Below, piece by piece: positions 1-9,210 of a stretch of 24,624 nucleotides of DNA. The notes beneath the pieces are model-generated. The model saw only the letters and a list, made by a program, of their open reading frames with translations, was not told the DNA's origin and made no database searches. The DNA is taken from the NCBI GenBank assembly GCA_025357175.1, contig JANXPS010000115.1:1-24624 (forward strand). Reading direction: 5' to 3'. This DNA is from Deltaproteobacteria bacterium (GTDB lineage: Bacteria > Desulfobacterota > Deferrimicrobia > Deferrimicrobiales > Deferrimicrobiaceae). Position 1 is the first letter of the stretch. Every line of letters begins with the position of its first letter. Position numbers and translations under genes: made by a program.

Positions 1-1051
1 TGGGGGTGGCCCGCCCCCCCCCCACCTCGCGCGCCTCGGCGTCGCCGTCGTTGTAGATCCGGATGACGGGAAGGTCGCCCCCGCCGCGCGCCGCGACGAT
101 GCGCTTGTCGCGCCGGGCGCTGTTTTTCGAGATCACGGCGCCCGCCGCCGACAGGATCGACGACACCGTGCGGTAGTTCGTCGCCAGGTTCACGATGGTC
201 GCGCCGGGGTAGTCGCGTTCGAACGACAGCATGGGTCCCGCCGACCCGCCCCGCCAGCCGTAGATCGACTGATCCTCGTCGCCCACGGCGCAGAAGGAAT
301 CGGCACCCGTCGCGAGCGTCTTCGTCAGCGACGACTGAAGCCCGTCGACGTCCTGGAACTCGTCGACCAGCAGGTGCCTCGTTTCGCGGCGGACGGTTTC
401 GAGCACCTCGGGCGCCTCGCGGAAAAGCCGGACCGGCAGCCGGATCAGGTCGGTGAAATCGATCGCGCCCGCGGCCTTGAGCGCCTCGTCGTAGGCCTTC
501 GAGACGCTTTCGGCCTTGCCGACGAAGAGCCAGCCCGCCGCCAGCGCCGCATCCTCGATCGACAGCCCTCCCCGCTTGGAACGCTCGATCAGGTCGGCGA
601 ACTTCCGGTAAGGGAACTTCTTCTCGTCGATGTCCTGCTCTTTGAGGATCGACTTCAGGACGTCGCCCTGGTCGCGGGCGTCGTAGATCAGGAAGCCGGG
701 CGAAAGCCCGATGCGGGTGCCGTACCGGCGCAACAGCAGTGCGCCGTATGCGTGGAAGGTGCCGAGCCACGGCATTTCCTTCCGCCCGGGAAACAGTTTT
801 CCGACCCTTTCGCGCATCTCCTCGGCGGCGCGGTTGGTGAACGTGATGCCGACGATCGAGCGGGCGGGAACCCCCTCGTCGAGCAGGCGGGCGATGCGCG
901 AAACGATCGCGCGCGTCTTGCCCGAACCGGCTCCGGCGACGAGCAGGATCGGCCCGGACGGATGCGTGACGGCGCGCCGCTGATCGGGGTCGAGCCCGGA
1001 AAGATAATCGACGGCGCCCGAAGAGGGTGCCGGGAAAAGACCGTTCTGCAA
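1..1051 (-). CDS. UvrD/PcrA-type superfamily 1 DNA helicase, N-terminal part (runs off window)
   Basis: ATP-dependent 3'-5' DNA helicase of the UvrD/PcrA/Rep family, which acts in DNA repair and replication restart. About 350 codons are visible. The motifs read in order: Q motif LDPDQRRAV near residues 20-28, Walker A AGAGSGKT at 39-46, motif Ia GTFHAYG, Walker B LLVDEFQDVD with its Asp near residue 230, motif III GDEDQSIYGWRG, then NYRT (motif IV). I chose the TTG at 1051 because a GAAGGA Shine-Dalgarno lies five bases before it and no ATG or GTG precedes the Q motif in frame. The gene starts 10 bp after the stop of the small secreted protein gene, so it may be co-transcribed with it. The last codons near the window edge (a run of G/C at 1-25) lose similarity and may be poor sequence. 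Whether it is UvrD or PcrA cannot be told from this part. Confidence 0.9.
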   Translation of the reverse strand, partial: MQNGLFPAPSSGAVDYLSGLDPDQRRAVTHPSGPILLVAGAGSGKTRAIVSRIARLLDEGVPARSIVGITFTNRAAEEMRERVGKLFPGRKEMPWLGTFHAYGALLLRRYGTRIGLSPGFLIYDARDQGDVLKSILKEQDIDEKKFPYRKFADLIERSKRGGLSIEDAALAAGWLFVGKAESVSKAYDEALKAAGAIDFTDLIRLPVRLFREAPEVLETVRRETRHLLVDEFQDVDGLQSSLTKTLATGADSFCAVGDEDQSIYGWRGGSAGPMLSFERDYPGATIVNLATNYRTVSSILSAAGAVISKNSARRDKRIVAARGGGDLPVIRIYNDGDAEAREVGGGRATP

Positions 1052-1061
1052 GGGGTTCCTT

Positions 1062-1397
1062 CTACTCCGCCGGGAGGATTTTCGTGGGGACGATGCAGTC
1101 TGCGAAGCCGGGCGGAACGTGCGGGCAAGCGGATCCTTCGACGACGACGTTCCTGCCCTGGTGGCCATCGCGTAAGACTTTTTCGAGCGGCCCCTCGACG
1201 AGACAGTCGGAGGGAACGCCGCCGTGGAACACGGTGATGACGGTCTTAGGGAACGGCTCGCTCCCGACCACGCGGACCGTTCCGGCGATTTTTTTTGGAC
1301 GAGGCCTGGGCCGCCGGTTCATGGCGTCGGCGTCAACCGCCGCCTGGGCGGCCAGGCAGGCGCATGCCGCGGCCGCGATTGCCGCGCGAACGCGCAA
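1062..1397 (-). CDS. Small secreted hypothetical protein (111 aa)
   Basis: Function not recognised. The N-terminus (LRVRAAIAAAACACLAAQA) has a basic start and an alanine-rich hydrophobic core, typical of a Sec signal peptide. The rest is a small soluble domain rich in Val, Gly and Pro with three cysteines (PSDCLVEG, SACPHVPP, ADCIVP), possibly periplasmic and disulfide-bonded. The start is uncertain: TTG at 1397 keeps the signal peptide but has only a weak ribosome site, while the next in-frame ATG (1322) would remove it. The gene begins 3 bp after, and in the same frame as, the TAG of the metallopeptidase gene, so it is probably translated by re-initiation. It could also be the tail of that protein cut off by a nonsense mutation, but the signal-like sequence right after the stop argues against this. 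Confidence 0.55.
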   Translation of the reverse strand: MRVRAAIAAAACACLAAQAAVDADAMNRRPRPRPKKIAGTVRVVGSEPFPKTVITVFHGGVPSDCLVEGPLEKVLRDGHQGRNVVVEGSACPHVPPGFADCIVPTKILPAE

Positions 1398-1400
1398 CGG

Positions 1401-2855
1401 CTAGAACTCGACCCGATAGCCGCCATCCTGGAGCCACTTGCACCGTTCGGTCTCCGCCGGCGTCCCGCAATAGCCCCGGTTGCCGGAGGGCGCCGATTTC
1501 GGAGCTGCCTTGTACGACGTCGAAAGTTGTTTGGCCCGAAGCGGCGCCGGGGAGCCTCCGGACAACGACAAGGAGGCCACGTTGTCGCCGACCGGGACGA
1601 CGTTGTCCGTCAGCGTCGAGTTGCGGACCAGCAGGAATGCGTTGTCCGTGTACGAATAGGTGGTCCCGGGAACCAGGTTCAGGTTGATGGTTCCGCCGCC
1701 CAGGTCGATGAGGACCGCGTTCGTGTTGGTTCCGACCGGCTGCCATTGGACGGTTCCGCTGCCGCCCGGAACCGACGGGTCAAATCTGGCGTAGATCGAG
1801 CTGAATCTGGGGAGGGGATAAAGCTGGGCCGGATTCGGGTAGAAAAGATCCGGCATGCTGATGTTCAGGTAACTCCATTCGGGATGCCCGGCCGCTGCGA
1901 TGATGGGCGTGAAAAGCGCAGGATTGCCGGCGACCAGGTTGGCGACCGTCCATTCGTTGAAGACGTCGATGAACGTCTTGCCCGTGCCGGTCAGCGCGTT
2001 GTCGATCGAAGGCATGCCGGTCAGCGGCGACTGGAGCGCCCGGCGGAACAAGTTGGCCGGGTACCGGTCGAGGATGTACTGGGACCACATCGCCACCTTG
2101 TAGTAATCCTCAAGATTTCCCCCCCACCCGGTCAAGGACAGCTCGGACGCCGCCTTCTGATCGAAGCCGGAGACGCGATCGGGATCCGTCCCGTAGCACA
2201 GGATCGCCGCAGCCTCGGACATCGCCTCGTTCAGCCAGGTATCGTCGCTGCCTAGCAGGTTGAGGCGGAGGTGGTCTTTCTGCTGCCAGTGGATCATGTG
2301 CTGGAACTCGTGCGCAAGCACGCGGAGGAGGAAAGGGGAATCGGCCGTCTGCCGGACGATGTCGGCGTATAACATCTCCTTCTGGTTGGAGGAGGGGGCG
2401 AATGCGCCTTGGTTGCTATTGCGGGGATACTCGTTGAGGGAGGAGAAGTATCCCGCGATGAATCCGGAAGTTGGGGTAACGGTCTGCCGAATGTCGAGGA
2501 GGAGGATGTAGATCTTGGGATCGCCGTCGGCGCCCGTGTTTGGCTCGGAGCCGAAAAAGGCGGTGTCGATCGGGTAGATCCGGTTGTCGAACTCGGCCAC
2601 GAGGTTGTCGATCGCGGCCCGCGAGGCATCGCGGTCTTTTTCGAGGTAGACGTAGCAGTGGGTCCCCTCGCCGACTTTCGTCGCCGTGGTCTGGTACATG
2701 GCATTGGTCGTCCAGTCAAGCGTCCAGAATGTCTTCGTGTTGCTGCTCAACCCCTCGAACAGGCCGCCGTCGGCCCCGCCGCAGGCGGTGAGGGCAAGTA
2801 TCAGTCCCAGCAGGATCGTCGCAACCGAATTTCGAACAGACTTGTATGCCGCCAT
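1401..2855 (-). CDS. Lipoprotein zinc metallopeptidase, M30 (hyicolysin)-like
   Basis: Probable surface or periplasmic zinc protease of 484 aa. The HEFQHMIHW motif at residues 182-190 gives the two zinc histidines and the catalytic Glu, and WLNEAMSEAA about 25 residues later supplies a likely third ligand, as in M30 peptidases. The N-terminus is a lipoprotein signal (hydrophobic ILLGLILAL, then the lipobox LTAC with Cys25), so the mature protein should be membrane-anchored. The C-terminal 150 residues look like a beta-rich accessory domain. I chose the ATG at 2855 because GGAGG lies five bases before it. Longer starts up to 2900 exist, but the first of them falls in a repeat element. It is first in a likely run with the small secreted protein and the helicase. 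The substrate is unknown. Confidence 0.8.
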   Translation of the reverse strand: MAAYKSVRNSVATILLGLILALTACGGADGGLFEGLSSNTKTFWTLDWTTNAMYQTTATKVGEGTHCYVYLEKDRDASRAAIDNLVAEFDNRIYPIDTAFFGSEPNTGADGDPKIYILLLDIRQTVTPTSGFIAGYFSSLNEYPRNSNQGAFAPSSNQKEMLYADIVRQTADSPFLLRVLAHEFQHMIHWQQKDHLRLNLLGSDDTWLNEAMSEAAAILCYGTDPDRVSGFDQKAASELSLTGWGGNLEDYYKVAMWSQYILDRYPANLFRRALQSPLTGMPSIDNALTGTGKTFIDVFNEWTVANLVAGNPALFTPIIAAAGHPEWSYLNISMPDLFYPNPAQLYPLPRFSSIYARFDPSVPGGSGTVQWQPVGTNTNAVLIDLGGGTINLNLVPGTTYSYTDNAFLLVRNSTLTDNVVPVGDNVASLSLSGGSPAPLRAKQLSTSYKAAPKSAPSGNRGYCGTPAETERCKWLQDGGYRVEF

Positions 2856-2890
2856 TCCGCCCTCCATCGGCCGGAAACCGTTCTGCATTT

Positions 2891-3072
2891 TAGCCCGCAT
2901 TCCTCACCACCCTCCTGCTGCAACGGCGGATCCGGGCATGTCTACTGCGTTGCGCTCGATCGGGCTCCTCGACGTAGTGTCAACTACGCCTGCGTCGCCC
3001 TCACGTCGCGCGCCTTGCATCCACGCCCGGCTGCGCCGTTTCGCTACGTAGCGTGGTGAGAAATGCGGGCTA
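2891..3072. repeat. MITE-like element, 182 bp, with 20-bp terminal inverted repeats
   Basis: The sequence TAGCCCGCATTCCTCACCAC (2891-2910) reappears in inverted form at 3053-3072 with a single mismatch, so the ends form a 19/20 terminal inverted repeat. The inside is GC-rich, non-coding and partly self-complementary (CGTAG-TGTCAA-CTACG in the middle and GCTACGTAGC near the right end). The right end overlaps the TAG stop of the beta-barrel gene at 3070-3072, and the left end covers the upstream alternative start of the metallopeptidase gene. This architecture fits a non-autonomous mobile element or a large REP/BIME-type palindrome. No target-site duplication is obvious. Confidence 0.7.
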
Positions 3073-3810
3073 GAACCCAACCGCCGCCTCGAACGCGAGC
3101 GAGTAGCTGCCGCTGGAAAAGGCCGTCTCGAACACGAATCGCCGGGTGCCCCGCACCCAGGAAACACCGCCCGCGACACCGAGGTTCGCCTGTTTCTTGT
3201 AATAGCTGTCTTCGGCCAGTTCGACGCCGACCGGCACCGTCGCCGTACGGTAGACGTCGGCTTCGACGTACTCGTACACCGGTCCGCCGTAGACGGTCAT
3301 CCGGCCGAAACGCTGCTGCGCCATCAACCCCGCCTCGGCGTCCCAGAGACCCTTGACCCGCACGTTGGCCTGAAGCCCGGGAGCCACGCCCACGTCGGCA
3401 ACCTTGTAGCGGGAATACATGTCGGCACGGAAGGACGACGTGACCGAGAAATCGGCCCCGCGGTCGCCGTAGACATATCCCTTGAGGCCGAGACCCGCGA
3501 ACGGCCGGTATCCCGGGTTGAACTGCTGCCCGTCGTCGAAATCGGCCATTCCCAGCCTGCCGGCCCATTCCCAGCCGTACGCCCCGTCGGCCGCCTGGAC
3601 GTAAAAATGGTTCTGCCGGGCGGAAAACGCGGAGAAGTCGTGCTTTCTCGGAACCAGGCGCAGCTCGCGGTAAACGTACCCGCCGGAGAGGGACATGCTT
3701 CCGACATCTTCCGGTTCGGGCGGCAAGGTGCCCAGCGGCCCCAACGCATGGGCGTTACCGCCCACGAGGAACGCCAGCAGGACCGTCGCGACGGCAGCGG
3801 TTCGTTTCAT
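3070..3810 (-). CDS. Outer-membrane beta-barrel protein, hypothetical (copy 1)
   Basis: A 246-aa predicted outer-membrane protein of unknown function. It starts with a signal peptide (MKRTAAVATVLLAFLVGGNAHA). Short alternating hydrophobic/polar strands rich in Gly and Tyr follow (for example YVYRELRLV, GLGLKGYVYG, TVYGGPVYEYVEA), and it ends in Phe (AAVGF), the usual BAM recognition signal. I chose the ATG at 3810 because AGGAG lies seven bases upstream. The previous gene encodes a related barrel: both share AQQRFG followed by VYGGP or IYGGP near the C-terminal half, which suggests an old duplication. The two genes are 14 bp apart and certainly look like one transcript. The stop codon lies in the right inverted repeat of the neighbouring MITE-like element, so the last codons may have been reshaped by that insertion. 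Confidence 0.75.
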   Translation of the reverse strand: MKRTAAVATVLLAFLVGGNAHALGPLGTLPPEPEDVGSMSLSGGYVYRELRLVPRKHDFSAFSARQNHFYVQAADGAYGWEWAGRLGMADFDDGQQFNPGYRPFAGLGLKGYVYGDRGADFSVTSSFRADMYSRYKVADVGVAPGLQANVRVKGLWDAEAGLMAQQRFGRMTVYGGPVYEYVEADVYRTATVPVGVELAEDSYYKKQANLGVAGGVSWVRGTRRFVFETAFSSGSYSLAFEAAVGF

Positions 3811-3824
3811 TCGATTGCTCCTGT

Positions 3825-4577
3825 TCAGTACCACAGCGGAATCCGCATCGTGCCGCCGACGCCCCAGCTGGAAAGGCCCGCCGAGATGCCGCTCCCGCCG
3901 CCAAGGCCCATGAACTGCCCCTCAACATCGAACACCATCGACTTGGGAAGCGCGAAACTGAAGCCGGCGCAAAGCCCGACCAGCGGCGTCTCCTTGGCGT
4001 AGGCGTAGACGGACTCGCCGTTGTTGTCGATCGCGCTTCCCTTGCGGCGCCCGCCGCCGAACGAGAAGGACGGACCGCCATAGATCGTCGCGACGTTGCC
4101 GAATCGCTGCTGCGCGGTGACCGCCACGCCCATGTTGTAGTAACCCTGGTAGGCGTCGAAAAAGTATCGGGTCGCCTGGACGGTGGCGCCGATCCCGAAA
4201 TCGCCCGATGTGTCGGAAACCATCAGCGCCTTCGCGACGAAGCCGAGAAAGGGCGAGAATCCTTCGCTGCGATCCATCGCGCCGGGGACCGTGCCGACGA
4301 CCTTCTCGTCGAAGGACGAGCCGCCCACGCGACCGCCCACGGACCAGTCGTACCCCGTGTAACGAAGCGTCCCGAAGACTTCATTGCGCGTCAGGTCGAA
4401 CTTGCCGTCGCTCGTCCGAACCCGCCGGCCCTGGCGAAAATAACCGCCGCCCGTGTCGATTCGGTATTCGTTTGCGCCCGGCATGCCCACCTCGACCGGA
4501 CCGATCGGCCCGGCCAGCACAACGGTACAACTGAGCAGCAAAGCGACCGCTGCCGGAAACCCGTGGAAAATCTTCAT
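3825..4577 (-). CDS. Outer-membrane beta-barrel protein, hypothetical (copy 2)
   Basis: A 250-aa predicted outer-membrane protein, first gene of the two-barrel unit. It has a signal peptide (MKIFHGFPAAVALLLSC, cleavage near VVLAG), then repeated beta strands with many Gly, Tyr and Phe residues (YDWSVGGRVGG, FGIGATVQATRYFF, FSFGGGRRKG) and a C-terminal aromatic end (RIPLWY). The segment TAQQRFGNVATIYGGPSF matches its downstream neighbour. I chose the ATG at 4577 because AGGAG lies six bases before it. A good promoter (-10 TATAAT) lies just upstream. No specific family was recognised. A two-barrel set of this type could be a channel or an adhesion or assembly factor, but nothing in the sequence says which. 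Confidence 0.75.
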   Translation of the reverse strand: MKIFHGFPAAVALLLSCTVVLAGPIGPVEVGMPGANEYRIDTGGGYFRQGRRVRTSDGKFDLTRNEVFGTLRYTGYDWSVGGRVGGSSFDEKVVGTVPGAMDRSEGFSPFLGFVAKALMVSDTSGDFGIGATVQATRYFFDAYQGYYNMGVAVTAQQRFGNVATIYGGPSFSFGGGRRKGSAIDNNGESVYAYAKETPLVGLCAGFSFALPKSMVFDVEGQFMGLGGGSGISAGLSSWGVGGTMRIPLWY

Positions 4578-4613
4578 CCGTTTCTCCTGAGGGTGGCGAC
4601 TGGAGGTCTTCAT

Positions 4614-4642
4614 ATTATAAGGGCGAAGCGCGCCCCCGTGAA
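4614..4642 (-). promoter_or_regulatory. Sigma-70 type promoter of the beta-barrel pair
   Basis: Reading leftwards, TTCACG (4642-4637) and a perfect TATAAT (4619-4614) are separated by 17 bp, about 36 bp before the start codon of the first barrel gene. The spacer contains GGGCG-CGCTT-CGCCC, a small hairpin that could also help end transcription from the upstream UPF0182 gene. Confidence 0.65.
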
Positions 4643-4674
4643 GAAAATCATTGCCGGCGGCGGCCGATGGCCTT

Positions 4675-7559
4675 CTAGCGCATCAGCCGGTCGATCGTTT
4701 TCCCGAGCGCTTCCAGCTCGGCCCCCGCCTCGGTGTATTTCCCCTGCGCGGTCAGCTTTCGGTAGCGGTCTAGGTGTTCGGCCGCCTCGCGCCCCAGCGC
4801 CGCGGGCGGGGCCGCTCCCTTCCCTGGGGCGGGCGCGACCGCCTCCGGCGCGGGCGAGGGCGCCGCTCCGGCCGCCGACTTCCCGGCCACCTGCAGGAGC
4901 GCCTCGGAAAACGTCTTCCCGTAACCGATCTGCTCGCCGGTGGACACCACGACGCGCCGCAGCTCCGGCATCTTGCCGACGTCGGATTGCAGGTAGACGG
5001 GCTGCACGTAGAGCAGCCGGTACCCCGGTAGCGGGATGACCAGCATGTCGCCGAGGACCACGGTGCTTCCCTGCTGGTTCCAGAGGCTGAAATCCTTGCT
5101 GATCTGGTCGTCCTGGTTGATCCGGCTCCCGATCTGCAACGGCCCGTACACGAGGCGGTTCTTGGGAAACGTGTAGAGGACGAGCTTGCCGTAGTTCGCG
5201 CCGTCGCACCGGCCGGCGAGCCACCCGACCATGTTGCTGCGCGGGGTGCCCTTCTCGGTGGCAAACGGCGTGAACAGCTGGATCAGGACGAACTCCGTCT
5301 CCTTTTCGCCCGGCAGGCGCACGAGGGCGTAATAGGGATCGACGACCTCCGCAGCCTGGCTCTTGATGCTCCGGATGGCCTTCGCCCGCTCCCAGGCGTC
5401 CTCCTTGTTGTAGAAGACGGACGGATCCTGCATGTGGTAGAGGGCGTAGATCTCCGCCTGGACGCGAAGCTGCCCTTCGGGATATCGGACATGCTGGCGA
5501 AGCGACTGCGGCATCGCGGAGGCGGGGCGGAACATCCCGGGGAAGGCGCCCGCCCAGGAACGGACGATCGGATCGCTTTGGTCGAACAAGTAGAAGGCCG
5601 TCTCGCCCGTGTACGCGTTGACCGTGACCTTCACCGAGTTTCGAAGGTAGTTGTACCCCTCCCCCCGGTACGGTTCCGAGTAGGGGAACCTGTCGGTGGC
5701 GGTATAGGCGTCCCATATGTACCAGAGTCCCCCGTCCGCGATGACCTGGTAGGGATCCTCGTCGAATTGCAGGAAGGGCGCGAGCGTCCGGACGCGCTCG
5801 CCGATGCTCCTTCGATAAAGGATCCGGCTCTTCTCCGTGATCTCGCTGGCGATCAGCAGACGCGCGCCGTCGAACCGCAGCGCGTAGGCGAGCTTGCGAA
5901 GGGGCGACGAGAGCTCGACCCCCGCGGGCCCGTCGTAGGTGAAGGTCGTGTTCTTCTCGCCGTCCGGGTAGTCGAACTCGGGGTGTCTCGTCCGGACGTA
6001 GATGTGCCCGTCGGTCTTCTCGCCGAAGTAGATCCGGGGCTGCCGGATGGCCAGCTCCGGATATTTCGCGACCGGGGGGATGTCCTTCAGCCAGTAATCC
6101 GGCAACCCTTCCGCCGTGAACGCGTTCGCGGGGTTCGCGCAGGCGCCGAAGCCGTGGGTGTAGACGAGGCGCTCGTTCTGCCAGGTGCGCGACTGCGGCG
6201 CAAGCCGGCCGATGTCCAGCTCTCGGGCCGAGTACATCATCTGGACGAGCTTTCCGCCGATCCGGTAGCGGACGACGTCCACGTCGGGAAAGTCGTAGTA
6301 GAGACGGAACGCCTGTTTCTGGGAATTGGTGGACTGGAGCACCCGGTAGTCCCAGAGCCGCACGCCGGTCAGGTCGGCGGCGTCCTTCGGAAGCTGGTCG
6401 GTCGCGAGGCCGGGCACGGCGGGAAATTCCGACCGCTGCACCCGATCGTCGGTCAGCCCGTAGGCTGTCCGGGTGTAGAGGAGATTGGTCCGGATGTATT
6501 CGGTCTCGAGCCGCTGCTCGTTGGGCGAGACGTAAAAATACTGCACCAGCCCCGGAACCACGCCGAGCAGCAGAACCCCGCCGGTGACCAGGAGCGCGAT
6601 GCCGGCCAGCGCCTTCTGCCGGGTGCCGTCGTGGGAGCGTGAAAACGCCGCCGCGAGAAACAGCGCCGCGGAAATCGCGATTATGACGAACAGGGCGGGA
6701 TATCCGAGTTTCAGGTCGACGTTGACGTCGGTCCATCCTGCACCGAAGACCGCGCCGCGCGTCGAGAACAGGATGTTCCACCGGGCCAGGAGCACGTGAG
6801 GACCAGCACCCCCACGAACAGCACGCCGAGCGATGCGACGTGCGTGATCCAGCGGAATCGAACCGCATCGCCGGTGAGCGGCGCAGCGGCCCCCGGGTGG
6901 ACCTCCCGAAGCAACGGTCCCTGGGACAACCGGAACCGGTCGAGATAGATCAGCCCCGTGGTCCCCGCGGCGAGAACGACCGAGAAGAACAGGAAGTTCC
7001 TGGCCATCTCAAGGATCGGAATCGTGAAAACGTAGAAGGATATGTCCCGGTGGAAGACGGGATCCGCGAGTCCGAACGGTGCCCGGTTCAGATACAGGAG
7101 GAATTCCCGCCAGCCGCCCATGGCGGCCGCGCCGGCGAAAAGCGAGAATGCGAACGCCCCGGCGACGCCGAGACGGATGGCCAGCCAGCGGCCGGCCCCG
7201 TCCTTGCCGTCCCGCGAGCGGGTCGTCCATGCCGCGATGAAGAGATTGACGAGAAGGAACGCCGCCATCCCCGCCGATCCCGCGAGGAAGAGTCCCCACT
7301 TCGCCGCGAGCTCCGTCCGGAACCGCTCCTCGAAATGGAGGTCTCGGAACCAGAGCAGGTCCGTCCACACCGCCAGGCCGTATTCGAGCACGTAGTAGGA
7401 CGCGAGGCCCGCCAGCGCCAGCAGCAGCCGCGATTGCAATTCCCGGAAGGGCGGTTCGATCCTGCCCGTCAGCCGGAAAGCGCGGCGGGTTCGTTCAACG
7501 AGCAACAGCAGCGGGAGGGAGAACAACCCCACCCACGCCGCCATGAGGATCGTCTGCAT
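4675..7559 (-). pseudogene. UPF0182 family membrane protein, interrupted by a frameshift
   Basis: Large integral membrane protein of the UPF0182 (COG1615) family, function unknown. The N-terminal part (ATG at 7559) has several hydrophobic segments (for example ILMAAWVGLFSLPLLLLV and LGVLFVGVLVL) and the family-like stretch SFYVFTIPILEMARNFLFF. Reading then jumps to another frame near 6795, where LLARWNILFSTRGAVFGAGW continues the family, and runs through a large extracytoplasmic domain to TAG at 4675. The two pieces together give about 961 residues, a normal full length. Adding one base after the AC of GTCCTCAC (about 6796) restores VLTVLLARW, so a single-base deletion explains the break. It may be a real mutation or a sequencing or assembly error. 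The C-terminal Pro/Ala-rich linker and final helical region (residues ~880-960) are intact. Confidence 0.85.
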
Positions 7560-7680
7560 CTCCTGGTTCCTTTCCGACTCCGGCCTGCGGGGTGTGCTTC
7601 AGCTGGAAGTATACGCGTCAACCCCGCCCGCTCGACGGGAAAACCATTGAGTCGGAACGGCTGCCTGTCAGCCTCGATAT

Positions 7681-9066
7681 TCACCCCGGCGAAATATTCT
7701 GGTTCATGCGGAAGAGGTTACCGGGATCGTACTTCCGCTTGACCTGGACGAGACGGTCGTAGTTGGACCCGTAGGCGGAGCGCACGCGATCGGCTTCGTC
7801 GGCGGTGAGGAAATTCACGTAGACGCCGCCGGTGGCGTAGGGCGCCGAGGCCTTGAAGAAATCGCGCGCCCAGCCGATGCACCGCTTGTCGTCGGCGGGG
7901 TCATCCCAGCGGCCGTGGACGTTCATGACGAACAATGCGTCGCGGTGCGGATACGCCGCGGATTCGGTGGGCGGCCGCGTGGTGGCGCCGCCGATGGCGC
8001 CGAAGAAGATCTCGCATTGCGGCGACGGCAGCGTCCCGATGTATTCGATGACGGCGTCGAAGAGGCCGTCCGCAAGCGTCGAGAAATTGTGGGACTTCCA
8101 GTAATTGCGGGCACCGAAGGCGAGCAGGGGGTCGAAGACCTGCTGCCAGGCAACGTAGGGCTGGACGCCGACGTGTTCGCCCAGGGGCGTGCCGAAGCTG
8201 CGCAGCGGCTCGATGAGCGACTCGCCCTTTTTCGGATCTCCCGCATAGATCAGCGCGAGTGCGACGATCGCCTTGCCGTGCACCGATTCCGGGAGAAAAG
8301 GCAGGGGCGGCGCATGGCGCAGGACGGTCCACACCGAGAGTTCGTCAGGGGCCTTTGCGATGAATTCGCGGTATTGCTGCAGCACCGACTTCGCCTTGGA
8401 TATCGGGTAGACGATGAGTCCGCTCAGCAGTTCCGGCCCCACGGGGTGGAGCCGGAACTCGAAGCGTGTCACCACTCCGAAATTGCCGCTGCCGCCCTTG
8501 AGAGCCCAGAAGAGGTCGGGGTGCTCGGTCGCGCTGGCGCGCACGACCTCGCCGGACGCGGTCACGACCTCGGCGGACTCGAGGTTGTCGATCGTCATGC
8601 CGAACTTGCGGCTGAGCCAGCCGAAGCCGCCGCCGAGCGTCAGCCCGGCGATGCCGGTGGTCGAGTTGATGCCTGTCGGCGTGGCGAGGCCGTGGGCCTG
8701 GGTCGCGGCGTCGAGATCCGCGAGCGTGCCGCCGCCCTCGATGGTCGCACGGCGGTAGGCGGGATCGACTCGCACGGCCTTCATCCTCGAAAGGTCGATC
8801 ACGAACCCGTCGTCGCACATCGCATTGCCGGCTATGTTGTGTCCCCCGCCGCGGACGGCGAGCAGGAGCCCGTTTTCCCTTGCGAAGTTTACTCCCTGGA
8901 CGACGTCCTGCGTGGAGGTGCAACGGGCGATGACCGCGGGGCGTCTGTCGATCATGGCGTTCCAGATCCTGCGTGCGCCTTCGTAGCCGCCGTCGCCCGG
9001 AAGCAGAATCTCTCCCTTGAAGCCGCTTTTCAGTTCCCCTATTTTCCCTGCGGACAAATGGGTCAT
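7681..9066 (-). CDS. FAD-binding oxidoreductase, berberine bridge enzyme (BBE)-like
   Basis: Flavin oxidoreductase of 461 aa, probably oxidising a sugar, alcohol or secondary metabolite with oxygen. It has an FAD-binding PCMH fold: RGGGHNIAG at residues 72-80 carries His76, the expected covalent FAD attachment point, and GLTLGGGFGW follows at 141-150. The second attachment cysteine of classical bicovalent BBE enzymes is absent (GINSTTGIAG at that site), so only single covalent linkage is expected. The C-terminus has the BBE signature YDPGNLFRMNQNI. I chose the ATG at 9066 for its strong AGGAGG site five bases upstream. The reading frame stays open about 350 bp further upstream, but that stretch shows no family similarity. 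No signal peptide is seen, so it is probably cytoplasmic. The substrate cannot be deduced from its neighbours. Confidence 0.9.
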   Translation of the reverse strand: MTHLSAGKIGELKSGFKGEILLPGDGGYEGARRIWNAMIDRRPAVIARCTSTQDVVQGVNFARENGLLLAVRGGGHNIAGNAMCDDGFVIDLSRMKAVRVDPAYRRATIEGGGTLADLDAATQAHGLATPTGINSTTGIAGLTLGGGFGWLSRKFGMTIDNLESAEVVTASGEVVRASATEHPDLFWALKGGSGNFGVVTRFEFRLHPVGPELLSGLIVYPISKAKSVLQQYREFIAKAPDELSVWTVLRHAPPLPFLPESVHGKAIVALALIYAGDPKKGESLIEPLRSFGTPLGEHVGVQPYVAWQQVFDPLLAFGARNYWKSHNFSTLADGLFDAVIEYIGTLPSPQCEIFFGAIGGATTRPPTESAAYPHRDALFVMNVHGRWDDPADDKRCIGWARDFFKASAPYATGGVYVNFLTADEADRVRSAYGSNYDRLVQVKRKYDPGNLFRMNQNISPG

Positions 9067-9210
9067 GACTTCCTCCTTTCCAAGAGGCGGATCCAGCCGC
9101 TTGTCGTCGACTGCAATGCGAGGCAATCGCCGAGAGGAGGTTTCGGACTGATTCGGAAAGGGTTGAATTCTCACGCCCGGCATACGGGGGACACCGAAAA
9201 CCGCAGAGCG

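Noticed and set aside
1..25. Poly-G/C run at the left edge as a slippage site in the helicase gene
   Set aside because: The helicase sequence degrades exactly at the sequence end, which is more likely low-quality data than biology.
1224..2255. Long plus-strand open frame opposite the metallopeptidase gene
   Set aside because: Arg/Gly-rich shadow of the minus-strand gene, without ribosome site or known motif.
5434..6642. 402-codon plus-strand open frame opposite UPF0182
   Set aside because: A codon-bias shadow in GC-rich DNA; the minus strand carries the recognisable family sequence.
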